64,000 nucleotides of DNA from Campylorhamphus procurvoides (lineage: Eukaryota > Chordata > Aves > Passeriformes > Dendrocolaptidae): assembly GCA_013396655.1 (NCBI GenBank), contig WBMV01007615.1, forward strand, positions 465,642-529,641. The letters run 5' to 3'. The notes under the pieces were generated by a model. It searched no databases. It was not told the origin of the DNA and saw only the letters and a list, made by a program, of their open reading frames with translations. Of the stretch, positions 1 to 15,200 are shown piece after piece (within the stretch, counting starts at the first letter, position 1; every line of letters begins with the position of its first letter). Both the position numbers and the translations under genes were made by a program.

Positions 1-3000
1 TTCTGAGACTTGCTGGTTGGGACCATTTGACATAGTACTGCTTTACTAAATAAAGCAAAGAGCACAGTGTAGGTTGCTCTTGCCTCTCAGAATTAGGTGA
101 AGTTGAAACAGTCTTAAGAGAACCATTCAGAACTGGCTAAACTCCACTGAATAATGAATCCCTTGCAATAAGAGAGGTGAGTCTACCAATTACTTTGTTT
201 ATCAGAGTACATGAAAGCTAGGTGACAAAACAGATTGTCTTTTTTCCAGGATTACTAGTCCTCAAAAAAGCTCTATGAGAAACACAGCTATGAGCTGGAA
301 AGTATTGAAGGCTTACTTATCAGGGGTTTTTTTTAGTACAAGCAGAGTTGCAAGTGGTGTAACAGAAAACATACTGTGCCCTACCACCACCCTGTGGGCA
401 AGTCACCTGGCCGCTGGGCAAAGGAGACTGATCTGAAGCCTTGAAAAAGATAGTTACATCAGCCCTGAACAGGAAAGCATGAACAATTTGTTTTTTAGAA
501 GAGCAGTCCCATGAGACACACTTCCAATTAAGAAACCGTGGTCTCTGCTACACAGAGCAGGGTATCCAGAAGAAGCTTTTGAGCTGCCAACACCACCCTG
601 GATCGTGAGAGATTAGCAACTCCCTCCCTGTTGTGTTTAGGGTTTTCTGAAGTTATTCCTTTGACTTCTTGAGACCACATGAAGCAGAGATCACATTCTT
701 CCCTGTCCACAGAAAACTAAGCAACTGAGGACTCAAATTTACTACTTAAGCCCATAATCCACTGGAATGTGACTGAATCCTTACCTTTGTGCTCTGACAC
801 TACCTACTCACACAGCTGAACCTTCCCCATGCCAGCTCCTATGTGTCATATCCGCAACTCCCTCTTCCCCCACACACTCCTTAAAAAGACTCCCTATAAA
901 ATAAGAACTACTTAGCCTTGTTTAGCAAGACAAGATCAGAAATATGCTCTTTCTCCCTGTTCTCTTCCTTAATCTATGAGTGAGACTTCTTACAGTCAAA
1001 GAAACACAGCAGCTCACTGTAGTTTCACTCCAATTTTTCCAAGAGCACTTTCAAAAGAGACCCAAAATAGATTCCTGTAGAAGCAGCTACCACCTCAAAA
1101 AAGGCTGCAAAAACTGCCAGCTGATGCTCACAAGTTTGTAAATTAGCCCTCATTGCATCTTGGATTTGATCACTCAACTATAAAGCTTTTCAAAGAATCC
1201 AAGCAAGGTCAGTAGCATTACCCCTCTTGTATCAGCCCAGCATCTCTGCACTGGATCTTGCCAGGCACAATGTGCAGCTCTGCAGATTCACAGTGATGGG
1301 AACTGTAAAAGCTCATCCTACGTAATAGCTAGAATGGTAGAAAATAGTCACTGAATCCATTCTCATGATTCAGAGTAGATATCCATTGGGATAGTGCAGT
1401 CAAACTAAGCCAGGCTGCACAAGAACCACAAATAGTTCTCTCAAGTTACACACACCTCAGTGTAGGGAGTTTTGAACACAACTATTATGACAGATGGAAG
1501 ATACACTGCTCTTCCAAGGAAGGAAAAAGCAGGGGCTTTACCCTAGTGGCTCACTTTGCCACCAGTTCAGGTCAGGAGCCATATTCCACACTATGACTGC
1601 CCTTGACTGAATTTGTCTTTTTCCCACAGACATCCTTTACAGATGGTGTTTGCTAGCAGCTTTTGAGGGGAGCTGACAAATACAACCTGTAAGAATCTGC
1701 AGCTCTTTCAGAAGATACTTAGACATCAACACTGTTTCATGGTTTCCAATCTTGGGATTAAGCACATGCATGGAAACTGGTGATACTGCTTTCATACAGT
1801 GCTTTTCAAATCAAAGATTATCCCAAAGTCTTACCCCATAGGGCTAACAGGAAAGCCATTTCTCCAGCTACAGCAGCTAAGCTATACAGCTGTCACTGAT
1901 TACTGCTCCCATCTTGATGGAAAAATATAAGCCAAAAATCAAGGAACTCTATAAGCACAAAACTTTTCCTCATGTTTAAGCTACAGTTCAGTTTTCAGAT
2001 ATAGGTTACAGTGATCCATGGTAAGAGATACAGCAGCAGAGACCACAGGATGTTGTTAGAGAGGAAATTAGAAGAGTCTCCAAAGACTCACCACTACTGC
2101 CAGAATTTAAATTAAGACAAATGGTTCCAAGCATACTGCTTACCAAGAGTGCACTGCTTACCAGAGTCTACCTCTTCAGGTCACAGTCAGTTTCTCTGGG
2201 GAAAGAAACCCCCAAACCTGACTTTGAAAAACTCAACTGGAGGTTACCTCAATACTGATCTGCAGTAAGTCAATCCTTTATGCTACTTTTACAGGCAACA
2301 GCACAGGCAGTTTTATTGATCTATTCTTTAAGGTAGGAATCCCTGTGATTATCCATAATGTACAAATGAGACCTAAAGTTTCCACATTTCCCTCAAAGTT
2401 TAAACTGTGTGAAGCCCTATGGACAAGAGAGCATTCACTGTGGCTTCTTTCAGAGTGGACAAGCACTTGAGCATCCTATGGACCAAGTAAAATGCTCAGC
2501 TTATCTTTTATGATGCTAACTCCAGTCAGCTGCTTAAGCATCACACTGCCTGCAGCAAAGATGGCTTGTGTTAGTCACTCTGCATGGAAGTACACTCTTT
2601 CAAATAAATATTCAAAGGTTAAGCTTCAGCATGAGTAATGTACATAGTACTCTGACCCAGTTTTGTTACTCCTATTTAGTCATACTTAAGCATGTTAAGT
2701 TTAGTTCTACAGTTTGCACTTTATTTTAAAGCAGTTAAAGCTCTGAAATACACACAAGTGTTTGAGCAGCACCTTGTTATCTCACTGGTGTTTTTCTTTA
2801 GGTCCATCAGTCTTTAAGCAACAGGCTCCTCATGAGGCAAACTTCCCCTAAGTATCTAGGGAGGGGTAAAGACATTGCCTACATCATACAGATCTTGCAT
2901 TATGAGAGAAAACTAAGACAGGTTAAAAATACTACTTTCATTTACCAAGACAAGCTGTCAATCTAACTTACTGTAAAACCTGATAAAACCTTGACAGTAA

Positions 3001-6000
3001 GTGATTCCTCTCTATCACTGAATTCAGGTACAATCTGTCCACAGCTGAGGACAAGGTATCTTTATAACCTATAGCAGAATGAGACATATGATCTGTCACA
3101 CTTTTTGTTGACCCTCCATTTTGGCAAGGGACAAATCTATTTTTGAAATCTTCCTGTAAGTGGCTTCTATGTCTTTCAGTAAGATAAAGTCTGCAAGAGC
3201 TTTCAAGACCAAGTACTGAGCCTAATAGTGCAAGACTATACGGATAGAAGGACTGGACATCTTTTTATGGGTTTGCATGGACTTTCAGCTTGCATTTACT
3301 AAAACTATTCAAAGAGTAAAGCATAGAAAGAACTCTCAGCCATGAAGGTGCACGATACCACACTGGTGAGGGGAAAAAAATTGCCAGGAATTGTGCAAAA
3401 ACCTTCACCCTCTGAAAGGAAAGATCAGATAAGACAAACTTTATTTAAGCCTATGATGTGAGAAACAGTTCCAGAGACATTTCCATTCTCAACCCAGCTG
3501 AAAAAAACTCCAATGCTGATAGCAACAGCTAGCACAGATTACTTTGTAGTGAAGCCAACATTCTTCATGTTAAACTGTTGAAAAAAGATGCTCATCCTGC
3601 AGACAAGAAGAGCATGTACTCAAGGTATTCTTGTGGCTTACCTTACGAAAACAAGCTCAGCAGGATGCAACACATGGAAACAACCATGCAGACCGAGCAA
3701 CTAAGCAGTATTCAGTCTGAGCATTCAAGCATTGCCCTGCAAATTTTATGCTAAAACTACCACTACTGCTAAATTTAACCATGTCTTTCAAGCAAGGGCC
3801 CTTCACTCAAAAGCAGATGGCTTCCCTCCAGCACTGATAATAAGCAGAAACAAGGAAAATGTTCAAAGACTTCAACTCCTCTATGTCTGCTATAAACCAA
3901 AGTGGTTTTGAAAAGCAGTGTATTGTAGAGATTACTCCAGCACAGCAAACTTCACCATATGGAGATGACTCACTATATATTCCTCAGTATCCTGTTTCAG
4001 TGAAGCTGCTCACAGATGAACAAGAGCCCAGGCACAAAGAGTGTCTATAAGCAGCATTTCCACTGTTCTGCAATAGTTAGTGGTTTATGGTGACAGGAGC
4101 TGAGCAGCCAGCTGCATGGTGAATAGCACTCAGGAACACACCTCTTGCCAAGACCTCCACACAAGGACAAGGATAACATACCACAGTAACACAGACAAGC
4201 ATGTACAGATAAAAAATCCAAATGAAAAGTCATGTTGTACTAGAAATGGAGATTTCCATTTCTGTGAAACAAAAATGGCTTCTCACTTTGCTCCAGACCC
4301 AAAGGCTTTTAACTGACTCATTTTCCTGTTTTGATTTGGTTGCAATAGACAGCAGGCACTCTGAGTAAAGTTAAATATTTGAAGCACTTATATCTTCCAG
4401 TAACCAGCCCTCCAACTTCCAGTAACAGGATTCTGCAACAGAAGACAGCCAGGAGAACAGGTCTGGGGATGCAAGTTACTTATTATGGAAGCTGACATAT
4501 AGTACAATAAGTAGAGTTCAGTCTTAACTGGCTGAATGAATTTGCAGCCAGTTACATAAATCTGCTCACAGATGCTAACGTTTGAGTTCCAAAACTGCAT
4601 TTCAGCTGTGCCGTACAGCCCCACATCTTAAGAGGTGGCTGCACACAACAGTGCCCGAGCAAGAGAACTCTTAGGTTTTCCACAAATATTTCTCCTAGCA
4701 TTTTAATATTTAAAACAATTTCAACATGTGATTGATGATTAAATTTAGTGGCTCTCAGGCAGTAGATCATAATTTTAGGGCACGTACATCACTCAGTATG
4801 CAGGAATTTAGGAAAGCAGCAGCTGTATAAGCAGCTCACACAAAGCACATAAAAACCGCGCTATTTTTATTAGCAAGCATCAGCATTCAGGTCCTCAAAA
4901 ATCTGAAATAGCAGTTCAGCAACAGGCTTATTTCTGGAGCATTACTTCATTTCATCTGAGGAGATTAACACTTTAAACATTAACTCTTACATGGCCTTTG
5001 ACGTGCTGTAGTATATTGGGATACTGATGGTGAGAAAACAGAGCCTACAATTTGTCTGTGTCAGGACACCCTGAGAACTGCTGCTACCATTACAACAGGT
5101 GACAGATTATTATTTCCCCTTTTACTGAGCAGTTTGGAGGTATTTAAAGAATGCTTTACAAAAAACTGACTTCATTTGAACCTTGCCCTTTATTTGATGC
5201 TAGGGAATGCAATTTGAATTCTGATCAACAAAACTCATCTAGAAGTCTACAGGGTTCAACCCCCTCCCCCATATACATAGAAAAGCTTTTTCTGCATCAG
5301 CTCAGCTAGAATGTTCAATGTGATAAAAACAAAATAAGTAACGAAAAAACTTAAGCAGCTTAAGGAGCTTCCATGCCTTCTGAGCCTCAAAAAAGAAACT
5401 AGCAAGTGGAGTAGAAGTGTTTGCTGCCCACAGAAACTGTATGAAGTCAGAACTATATAAAAGTACAGACTGACCTCCCTGGATAAGCCACTTCCTTCAC
5501 TGCTTAGGCAGCTTTTGTTTAGCAGGGTGCCCACAACACACCCCTCCTCAACCTTCAGTGACTACAAAGTATTTTAGTCAAAACAAGGCATGAGGATTAC
5601 AGTACTTACAGTCTTCCTTCAGAGCGTGAAGGTTTTTTTGCTGATAAGAGCTGGAGAACACAAGGCTGCTGCCAATGCCACAGCAGCAAGCAAGAACTCA
5701 AAACCCAAGGTTTCTTTTCTCCCCAAGGTTAATACTTCAACTTACCCATAGGGAGCTGCCATTCTTCTCTATCTCTCAGCATGTTCACCTGCCAAAGCTT
5801 CAGGGGTAACACTGTTCTAGTTTATTATTCTCCTGGAAGTGTTCCTCCCAGGGTAAAACACTAAGGAGTTGACAGGAATCAAACACTGCTTGCTATTAGG
5901 GGGAAGAAAAGAACACTGAAAAGCTTGAAGACAGCTTTTCTGATTACTTGTCTCCTTGCATCCAGGAGAAACACGCTGACAGTGCAAAGGAGTTTTCTGG

Positions 6001-9000
6001 TACCAGGCAGCCTACTTATCCAGTACAGGTTAGTGTGCAAACAAAGGATAAGAAGGATCTAGGCTGGATCTTTGACAGTGTTTACTAACAGGCTTGACAG
6101 TCATTTGCCTCAGTCTTTGAGGAGCTTGCCTTTATTGATGATAAAAAGTGTGCAGACAGCAAGGATAATTATTTTCGATAGGGATGACACGTGCCACATT
6201 TCTACAGAACTAAAGATACACACATTTGATGGTAGAATAAATTGTAAACAGCAAAAAAAGTCTAGCCTGCTACAGCAAGCACTGGCCAAATTTATCCTCA
6301 TGAATCAAAGAGCCAACACTGCATTTCTACAGGAGTAAGAGCAGATAAAGGACTTTCTGTACCCATTTGAAGGACAGGAAAATGAGACAGCTGCAGCCAG
6401 GAGTTAGGCCCAAGAGCACCAATAGCTGTGCTGATTTGCAAGAGCTTCCATGCAAGAAACAGCAATTTGAATGGGAAAGAGTCCGATTATGCTACTCCAC
6501 TTGGCCAGTCAAAGTACAGAGCTGGACAAGGCAGAGGAAGGGAAAGAGAGGTAAGAAAATATGAGCTCTAGGAAGACAGATTCTCTTGCTAAACAGTGTT
6601 TGCTAGATATGTAGAAAGCTTCTTGCAATTTAGAGAACTGTAAAAAGCAGTACTAACATCTGCAAGTACAAGGTACCTGGCACACAGCCATCCCAGGCAG
6701 TTTTACAATTCAAAGTTCCTAAATTATTCATCTACTACCACTTGGCTTTCTGAATAACACCACAGTTACAATGTGATTGTCTGGATAAACCCATAGATGA
6801 GGATGCCATAACGGGAAAATAAAATCCAAAAGTGTTTTCCCCAAGTATTTTCAAAAACCTGCACAGATAGAATAACTTCACTTATTTCTGCTTTCTCTCT
6901 GCCACACTGTATTACCCAGCAGTACCCTCACCCCTTCCTCCCTGCAGTGTAAGGGAGCTGAACAAACCAGGTCTGAAAGCCAGTCCACAGCTGTGAACAT
7001 TCTTCTGTGGAGAATGGTCACATAACAGGTCTGACAACAAACCCAGTACTGATATAACAAAAGGGATTGCTGGGCTACTTATTTTGCTTTCATGCTAGAA
7101 TTTGAAAAGAGCTGCTTAATCAGCTTTCCTAACACTCTGAATAATTACCAAGTAATCAAAGCCTTGCAAGATTTTTCAGTGGAGTATGGCACAAGCTGTT
7201 TTCACATAGCTTTTGGCTAATTAGTCCTGGAAACTATTTCATGCATAATTGCAGGAATTTAAATATATTTGTTCCCCTTTAGTCCCCAGGTGACTTTCAT
7301 GCCTAAAGACATGATTTCTTTGATTTTTTTTTCAATTTCTGTATTGAAAAAACATCCATGATAACATCAATAGTAAAAAAAAAATCATATATACATCTTA
7401 AAGTTGTCTTTGCTGTAAGTCCTGTCAATGCCCTACAGCAGTAATATTCCTGTCTTCCTTAACAGAGATATAGAGGTAAGAGGACTGAACAACTACCTAC
7501 CGACACATTTTGTTTAGCTTGTTTCAGCTGAGTTTGTTTCCTGGGGTCATGGAAACCTCTCAGACAATATTCTACACCAGAACCATGTAGTGGAGATCAC
7601 TGCTACAGTTGGCAGAGAGGTTGGCAAGCCTGAGCTCAGCTGATCCAGAGAAAACAAGCCATAACTGCACACTATTAACACAACACCAGGGTTCTGCAAG
7701 CAGCTCTTCACTCCTGCAATTAACGCACAACAGATGTCTAAAAATTGCAGTAGATGTTCTGCATTTTCACTCCTTAGGGAATAGTTTGTTCTCCATCTGA
7801 AAGTCAAAAGCATGACTCTAATACAGTAGTGCTAAGAGCCTGTGCTGTTAAACAGGAGTAAAATGGACTCTGAATTAGCTTCCAATACATTTCCAAAGAC
7901 TAGTTTGATCATAATATGCCTTCAAAAGTGGTAATCAGCACAGCTTCATGCTTGCTCCTTCAGTGACTAGGGACATGTCACTCTGGACTGCAGCACTGAG
8001 ATGGCAAGTGTCTGAGGCACCAAGTAACTTGAACCTCATCAATGTATTTTTTTAGGTACGTAATTGCTTTGCAGTTAATGCAGTGGACATAATCAAGAAT
8101 CCAAACACACAGGATACTGCCAAGTCTGAAGGGCACCACAGAACTCTCTCAGCACTCTCAGAGTTCCAATTTAAAAACAAATAATGCTTTGTTTCCTCTA
8201 AAGTTTACAGACCCCATGGCTTAATACCTTACACCTTATGTAATCCAGGCACCTAACACAGCACTGCTAAAAGCCTCTCATCTTCCCTAGAATGACTATT
8301 CTTAAGTCAGTTTGACTTTTGAGATCCAAAAGGAAAGTTCATACAGCTGCACTCAGCACTTACTAGATAATTGATGTATTTAGGGCTTCTAAATAGGACT
8401 TGCAAGTTTTTAAAGTGATTGCAGAAGAGAAACATTGTAATCAAAGCCCTTGTCCCTCCAAAGGCTCATGAAATTGTACTAAATGCTTCCTATTATTAGT
8501 GAAGGTTACTGGTGAAGGCAAGAGCTGCTGCACTGATTCTGGAGACCCTAGAATGGAAGGTCAGGGATCAGCCTGCTCCAATACACATAAGGTCAATTTG
8601 AAGCAAATGCAACAGGCTTAGAGCTGGCCAGTATGTAATTACTTTATTAAACTAGTTATGATGTGCTCTACCCAGTAATACATTTCATTAATTTTCAATC
8701 AGCTTAAGGCACTTCAAATAGGAGTAGGCACTTTAAAACCAAAAGCCACCCCCGTGTTTATTATAAGTGCAGTGACACAGTATAAAAAACACTTCCTTCC
8801 TGTGAGCCCCAACAGATTCCTTACCTAAGAGAAAGGAGTACAGAATCAAGTGCTGACTGCACCCATGGAGAGCTCTGCACAACAAGGCTTGGTCCTTAGC
8901 CCAGGTACCTGGGACACTAATAATAATAAAATGCTTGACTTGGAACAGGTTTATTTTATCAAGACTGTACCCTCACATTCATTTGCACCCAGGCTTAAGA

Positions 9001-9078
9001 AACACAGTAGGTAGAAGAATGGATAAGTGCAGCTCTTCTTCCTATAATAACATGTCAACATGGAAAAAATATACTTAC
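1..9078 (-). other. ABHD2: ABHD2 intron downstream of first coding exon
   Basis: This AT-rich 9-kb stretch follows the donor site of the first ABHD2 coding exon on the minus strand. All open frames here are short and resemble no protein family I know. I looked for the next expected coding segment of ABHD2 (the region following LLTKE) and did not see it, so the intron appears to run off the left edge. No tRNA, tandem array or clear transposable element was recognised by eye. Confidence 0.6.
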
Positions 9079-9272
9079 TCTTTGGTCAAAAGTGGGCAGG
9101 ATTTGAGTAGAAAGCGGGCCAAAGCAGAGTCTTGGTAAATGAGTTCAGGAGGGGCAGTGGGGCTTTTCAAATTCAAGCAGCGAACAATAACATACAGCAC
9201 AGCAGCAACTGCAGCCAGCTTCACCCCATCAAACACTGCTGGCAGCTCAGAGGTTTCCAATATTGCACTCAT
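9079..9272 (-). CDS. ABHD2: ABHD2 first coding exon (N-terminus, partial gene)
   Basis: This is the first coding exon of monoacylglycerol lipase ABHD2, an alpha/beta-hydrolase-fold serine hydrolase anchored in membranes. It gives 64 codons plus two bases. The protein starts MSAILETSELPAVFDGVKL, followed by a hydrophobic signal-anchor at about residues 14-33 and then a segment ending SCPLLTKE, very close to the human N-terminus. The exon runs from 9279 (acceptor ctccag, seven bases of leader before the ATG) to 9079 (donor GTAAGT). It ends in phase 2, so the Glu codon is split. An in-frame ATG further upstream lies in the intron and is not used if this acceptor is right. The catalytic Ser-Asp-His domain is encoded in later exons outside the window. 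Confidence 0.95.
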
Positions 9273-9279
9273 TTTGAGC

Positions 9280-12200
9280 CTGGAGACAAAAAGCCCCAAT
9301 ATTAGAGCTTTTAGAAATATACTGTTGGATATTGATATCAACTGTCAGATAAAATAAACAACTGTGCTAACCATAAATTTGTTAGTCAACATCACTAAGA
9401 AATCCTAGTATATTAGATGGGCAACTTTAAAGATGAAAGGAGGTTTATTACTTATTAAAGGAAATTTATTATTTGTTACTGCTTAGAGCAGTACTGCTCT
9501 AATCATCCTGACCAACAGAAGAAATAGAAATTGGACAATCAACTGAGGAGATTTATTCCTCATCAGTGCTGAACTACAATTGCCCCAAGTGTCTCAAATG
9601 TCAAGCCTTAGTCTGTAGCCAGTCAATACATTCAGTATCTTGGCCAGGACTACCCAGCTCAAACAGAAGCCAGGGGAAAAGTCAGTCTACAAAGGCATCT
9701 CAGCAGCTTTGGATGTGTTTCTTCACAGATGTACAAGCCAGACTTGAAAAGGAGAACTCAAAAGAACTACTGTGTTAGTTCCTCAGCCTGAGTTTTGCAA
9801 TTCCATGAGAATAGTGGTACTAAATCCTGCCTGCATTTAAGGTGGTCACTTTATGTACTGGCAATTTCAGCATTTCTTTTAGCTCACTGCAATTCTGCAG
9901 CTGAACTAGGTTAAAATCTAGTCTTTCAAGGGCTTCAGAGTAAAGGAAGAGGCAGGGAAAGGAACTAAACTATACCCCCCTAGTTTGAAATCAAATTCTT
10001 AAAGTGATCCAGCTTTTTTTTTGAACACACAGTTCAAAGAGCTGGCTGCAGTTGTTGAAGGGGACAGGTTTTTCCCTCAGTCATATGGGTAACCCAAGTA
10101 AGACATCAACTGACAAGCTAAGTCTTACCAATTTCAGTTTTTCTTCAACCTAGAAAAAATTGCCAGTACTCAGACTTGTCACCTTCTGGATCCACGTGCT
10201 ACAGGAACTACCCTGTGAGGGGAGAAAAAGCAAATTGATTATTACTGATAAAGCTTCATCTCTCAGCTGGAAAGGTTGAATACAAATTTATACAAAGGTC
10301 CCATCACAGACATTGTTAGTGATCTGTGTAGTTAGTTATAACCACTTAACCACTTCCACTCTGATCCATCTGCATCAGAAGTCTCTTGCCAGTGGACAGA
10401 TTCCAGACTAGATCACCTGCCTACAGCATATTAATTCACCTGCAGTATGTAAATGAGAAGAGATGGATGTCATCTCTGCAAGTCAGTGAAGCACTGCACC
10501 AAGTTAGAAAACCTACCTAAACCCCTTTGTATTTAAAAAAACCCACCTAGAATTAACAGTTCTTCTCAACTTTGTGCAATATCTACACTGTTACTGAAGT
10601 GTGAAGCCAGACTGAAAGAAGCTTCCTGCTACTTTTATTCAGGCTTAGCAAGGCAGCTCACTCCTACAGATGGAAGCTTGTAAACAGTCTCTGCTTGTTC
10701 CCACACTTGTTTTTAGAGATGTTACAACATATCACACTTCAAGACCGTGAGAGCCACAGGAAGCTCAGACAAAGCCACCTAATTAATACTAGTGCACATG
10801 CAAGAAGGCTTGTTACAGGAATTTGATGATACCAATAAAGGACAGAGCTTTCAGCCTGCGACCAGAAATGTGTAAGTGATATTTACAATTAGAGCTGGCT
10901 TCCTACAGGCACAACAAATCGATGGGGAATCAGAGCTTCCAGGAAAAGCTCCAGAACTGTCTGCTCCCTACCACAAATGGAAAATGCTTCCAAATGGAAA
11001 ACACCATCAGGACAGACCATATTAGAGCTTTCCTCTTCTTCCTAGCAGGAATGAAGAGCCTCAGAAGTACTTTCTGTACTCAGTGCAGCTACACCAAAAT
11101 CCCTTGGAAGAAAACACAAGTGACATCAACTGTTGACTAACAGCGTGTTGGAAAGCTGCAAGTTTCTGCCACCATAACCATCTGCATCACAGAACAGAAG
11201 GTGAGGAAAGCAGAGACATTTAATTTTGAACAACACTGAAGCTTTTATCTTCCAATTCTGAGCTTCACAGTAGAAGGAAACAGAGTGGGCCACAAAAAGA
11301 CATCTGCTACGCAGAAGATGACACTGGCATCACATCTCAGTGAAGAGATGGAGGACAGTGTCCAGCTGTAGGATGTCAACTCCTGTCCATACTTTGTATA
11401 CTTTCACCAAACCTATCACCAGCTGTGTAGGAGACAACAGGTAAGCCACAGCAATGGCATCCCGAGGAAAGGTACAATTGGCAGTAGAGCAGACCAAGTT
11501 CCTGAACTCCAAGACAACCAGGTGCTCAAGCAAATCTTCCCCAGATGAAATTCCCAGGAGTTCTGGCAACATCTTCCTTTCACTGTTTTATTTAGAAAAT
11601 TATGAGATACTAATACAAGAGTTACCCAAGACCTTCAGCCACCTGGACTTTAAGCTAGTTTGCCATTCACAGCTTTTACCTCAGTGAATTTGTTAAAAAT
11701 AAAACTGGACACAATTAATCATTAGGAGTTTGTACTAGTGACTCAGTGTAACTGATCCAACCAAGCCCTATCTCTCCCATATAACCTTCAGATTACAAAC
11801 ACACTGCATCTTTTCTAATACTTTTATATCTCATTTTAGCCTGTCACTCCCTTACAGCAGCATACCAGCTTGTCATTGCTTTCAGAAAACTCAGCTGTTG
11901 GTAGGCAGGATTTTGCTTTGACATTTGTGAACTAGTATTTTTCCATTTTAAGACAGTCTAAACACACATTCACTGAACTTACGCACCTTAAACATATGCT
12001 ATAGGATCATGTATTTGTCAGGATCTTTACCCAAAAGCTCAGATCAGTCTGTAGATGTAACACAAAGCTGGCACTGCTGCTGCAGTAGCACAGGTATCTG
12101 CAGGGGCTATTTAAGCTATGGATCTATTCTGTGAAGACTAGATTGGTAAACTTCAAGCCCTGTGGATCCAGTTGTGGCACTTCAGGTACTTTCTCTAGAG

Positions 12201-15200
12201 CTGGTATTTCTGAAGACCTGAACAGACCTGTCTGAGCCAGGGCAGATTTGCAGGGGCTGAGTCAAGGCACTCTGCTCTAAAATTTTAAGGGTTTAGTGTA
12301 GTAAAATGGATTTCAGCTCTGCCTCTAATCACACAGGACAAATGCCTCCCTCTTTACCAGCTGGGATAAGGTCACCTTGCTTCTGTTTTGTTAATCCCTT
12401 TTTGCATTGACCCAATAAACTTGTCTGTTTACAAAAAAAAGGACAGATAACCACAGTGTTGAGCCAGACAAATTTCAGTCTAGAATCTCCTCTAATGGGG
12501 TCAGTATTAATTTAAGTGGACAGACATTTGGCCTTTTCTGTATACAGAACACTGGATTCACTTCTGGTAGGTTAGACAAATTTAGCAAGAGGCTATAAAT
12601 CTACCACTGGAAGCAATCAAGCCTGCCTTTCCATCCACCACAGGGTTTGAGACCTACATTGAAGAACACAAAGAAGTTCAAGCTCTTGGCCCCGAGGACG
12701 TTATTTTGAAGCACCTTAATTGTAAAATTCCTTAAAAAGAAAGAAAAAGATCACTTACAGGCACAACAGCCCCCAAGACCAACAGCCGTTTTAAGCAGTG
12801 TTCTTAAGTCTCAATTGTGACTAAAAGCTAACTTTAAAATCAATCACTGGAAAGCAAGTGCTGGATTTGTGGTCTTTCCATCTACCCTTTCATCTCAAAA
12901 AGCTGAAAATCATGTTACAGGAAACATTTCAGCATTACTCTTAACAGAGTGCACTTCACCTGTACTAATACAATGAGAAAAAAACCCATGTCTCCTGTTT
13001 CCAGGCAGGAATAGGAACAAGTACAACAAAAGCCAGTAGAGCTACAGCAAATTCCTTATGTATCCTTTCAAATACACTGAGTTTTGGGAAAGCCATCATC
13101 AAAATATTTACCTGTACAGTACGTGAATTCACAACTGTCAACAAATCCAGGACCTATACACATTTCAGTTACAGACTTCCTGTGGAGAGGAAACTCTTCC
13201 CGAGACAGAAGTCACTTCATGCTGTGACTCAATGGGGCTCTATCAGGATTTGGTAACTACCAAGCATTAGAGCTCCTCCACCCATGGAAGCAGAGTCTGA
13301 CTCTGCATACTGGAAAGCCAACATTAAAAAAGCAAAGACATTAAAGGAAGCCATTCCCACAGGGTCCTTCCCTCAGGCCTTTTAATGAGCCACTGAAAGC
13401 CTCATTTCACCAACGCACTGGAAACGCTTCTGGCTAATGCAAAGATGCAGCTATATGGAACAGACAAGAGCAAAGGCCTCTTTGAAATGGGCTCCACTAG
13501 CAAGATAGTTTATGCTTCATTACATTGACTTAAGAATCTTGAAGAAATACCATTTCCATGAATGGCAGCTTGGTACAAAAGCCTCATAGCTGCTCTCCCA
13601 CCAGTCAGCACTCAGGCTCACTGGTGCTCTCAGAGCTCAGCTGGACACCAAAGTGGAACATGTCTGGCCAACACTGAAAGGCTTTAAAAATCTCCTTTCC
13701 TATTCTTTTACAGCCTCTACCAAGTAGTGTAATACTCTCTCTTACCCACAAAGATTCAGAAGAGCCAAAGAGGCTGCTTCTGAGAGACTGAGCAGACAGA
13801 CTCTGTTAACTAACCCATCACACATTTCTTGGATTGGTTTAATATATTTTTAGTGTCCACTTGGGAATAGAACTCAAAGCAAGCACGTTAAACAAGAGGA
13901 AAGCAAAATCACCCCACTCTAAGAAGAGTTGTTCCTAAGTGGATTGGGATCAGAAGTTTTTTTTACCACCTCTTTGAAGGGGAAAGAAGGAAGACTGTTT
14001 AACTGAAATTAGTTCTTTAGGGAATGTTTCTAGGAAATTAATTGTTTCTAACATCAACCAAAGCTAATGCCCCTTCTGAAAGATACACTACAAAAGCAGA
14101 AATTGCAGGCCTGTCACTACCAGGTAAGATATTTAGAAACAAGTCATGGAGAAGGGAACTTTATTAAGGAAAGGGTGTAAAGCCAGAGCAGCACGTAGTT
14201 TTTCTTAAACAAAGGCAAGTTTTATGCCAGCATATTACTCAAATCTCACTCCAGGAAGTGTACAGAAATGTCACATGACTGAGCATTCAATGGTTTAAAT
14301 GCAGAGGAAGATGTTTAGAGACCATCCAGATGAAGATAAATACACAGCCTTTCCCAGGTGAAGCAGGTGCCCTGATGGAAAAGGCTGCCAGACTAAGTAT
14401 TTGAAAGGCACTGGAGGAGAGTCAGAGCACACAAGCTACACAACTACAGGAACCTGTGCAAGAGGATCACAAAGAAAGCCTCAAGTTCTATTGCGCAGTC
14501 ACATATCCTGCCTTTTGCCCAGCACTTCTTGCATAAAAAAATATGCTTTCCTTTTTATGGAAAAGCATCAAGTCTAAACTACTACTTTGTTTCAAGAAAA
14601 TTACAGTATTTTAGGGACACACTAGTACTATGCCTCATCAGCTTAAGCACACAAAGCAAGTCATGACACCACTTATCTTGAGACTGGCATCTACCCAGCC
14701 CAAGCTTACATGGTGCAGAACCTCCCATAACCTTTAGTGGTGGCTCAGAGGAGAACACAGGAAACAAATGTTGACATCATCTTGATGCATCACTCAGTAC
14801 TTCTGGACATTTAAAAGAGCAAAGTAAGTCTCAGACTCAAAGCACAGAGGGTATAATTAAGAATTAGCTGAGCACTTCAAGCACATAAGCTTGTCCTCAG
14901 GAGCACAGTCCTCAGGAGTCTGGCAAAGCCCACCATGGTTTTGTTGTCCAACATCTGATGTTGTATCTCCAAGTAAAGAGGGCACACTGACATGTGCCCT
15001 CACAAGGATGTTTAAAAGAATGCTACTTGGACAGCACATAGAAGTCCTTGGTGCAAGTCCGTCCATCTTGTGCCAGTGGCAGCACCCAGGCCAGGATTTA
15101 GCTGGTTGGCACATACAGACACCAGCAAGTATTGTTTACACCCCGTTCCAAAAAGAATTTCTTGGCTGGTGCCTTCACTGGAATTTGACCTTTTCATGAA

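Noticed and set aside
1..9078. A further ABHD2 coding exon to the left of the first one
   Set aside because: None of the frames on the minus strand matches the expected following segment of the protein.
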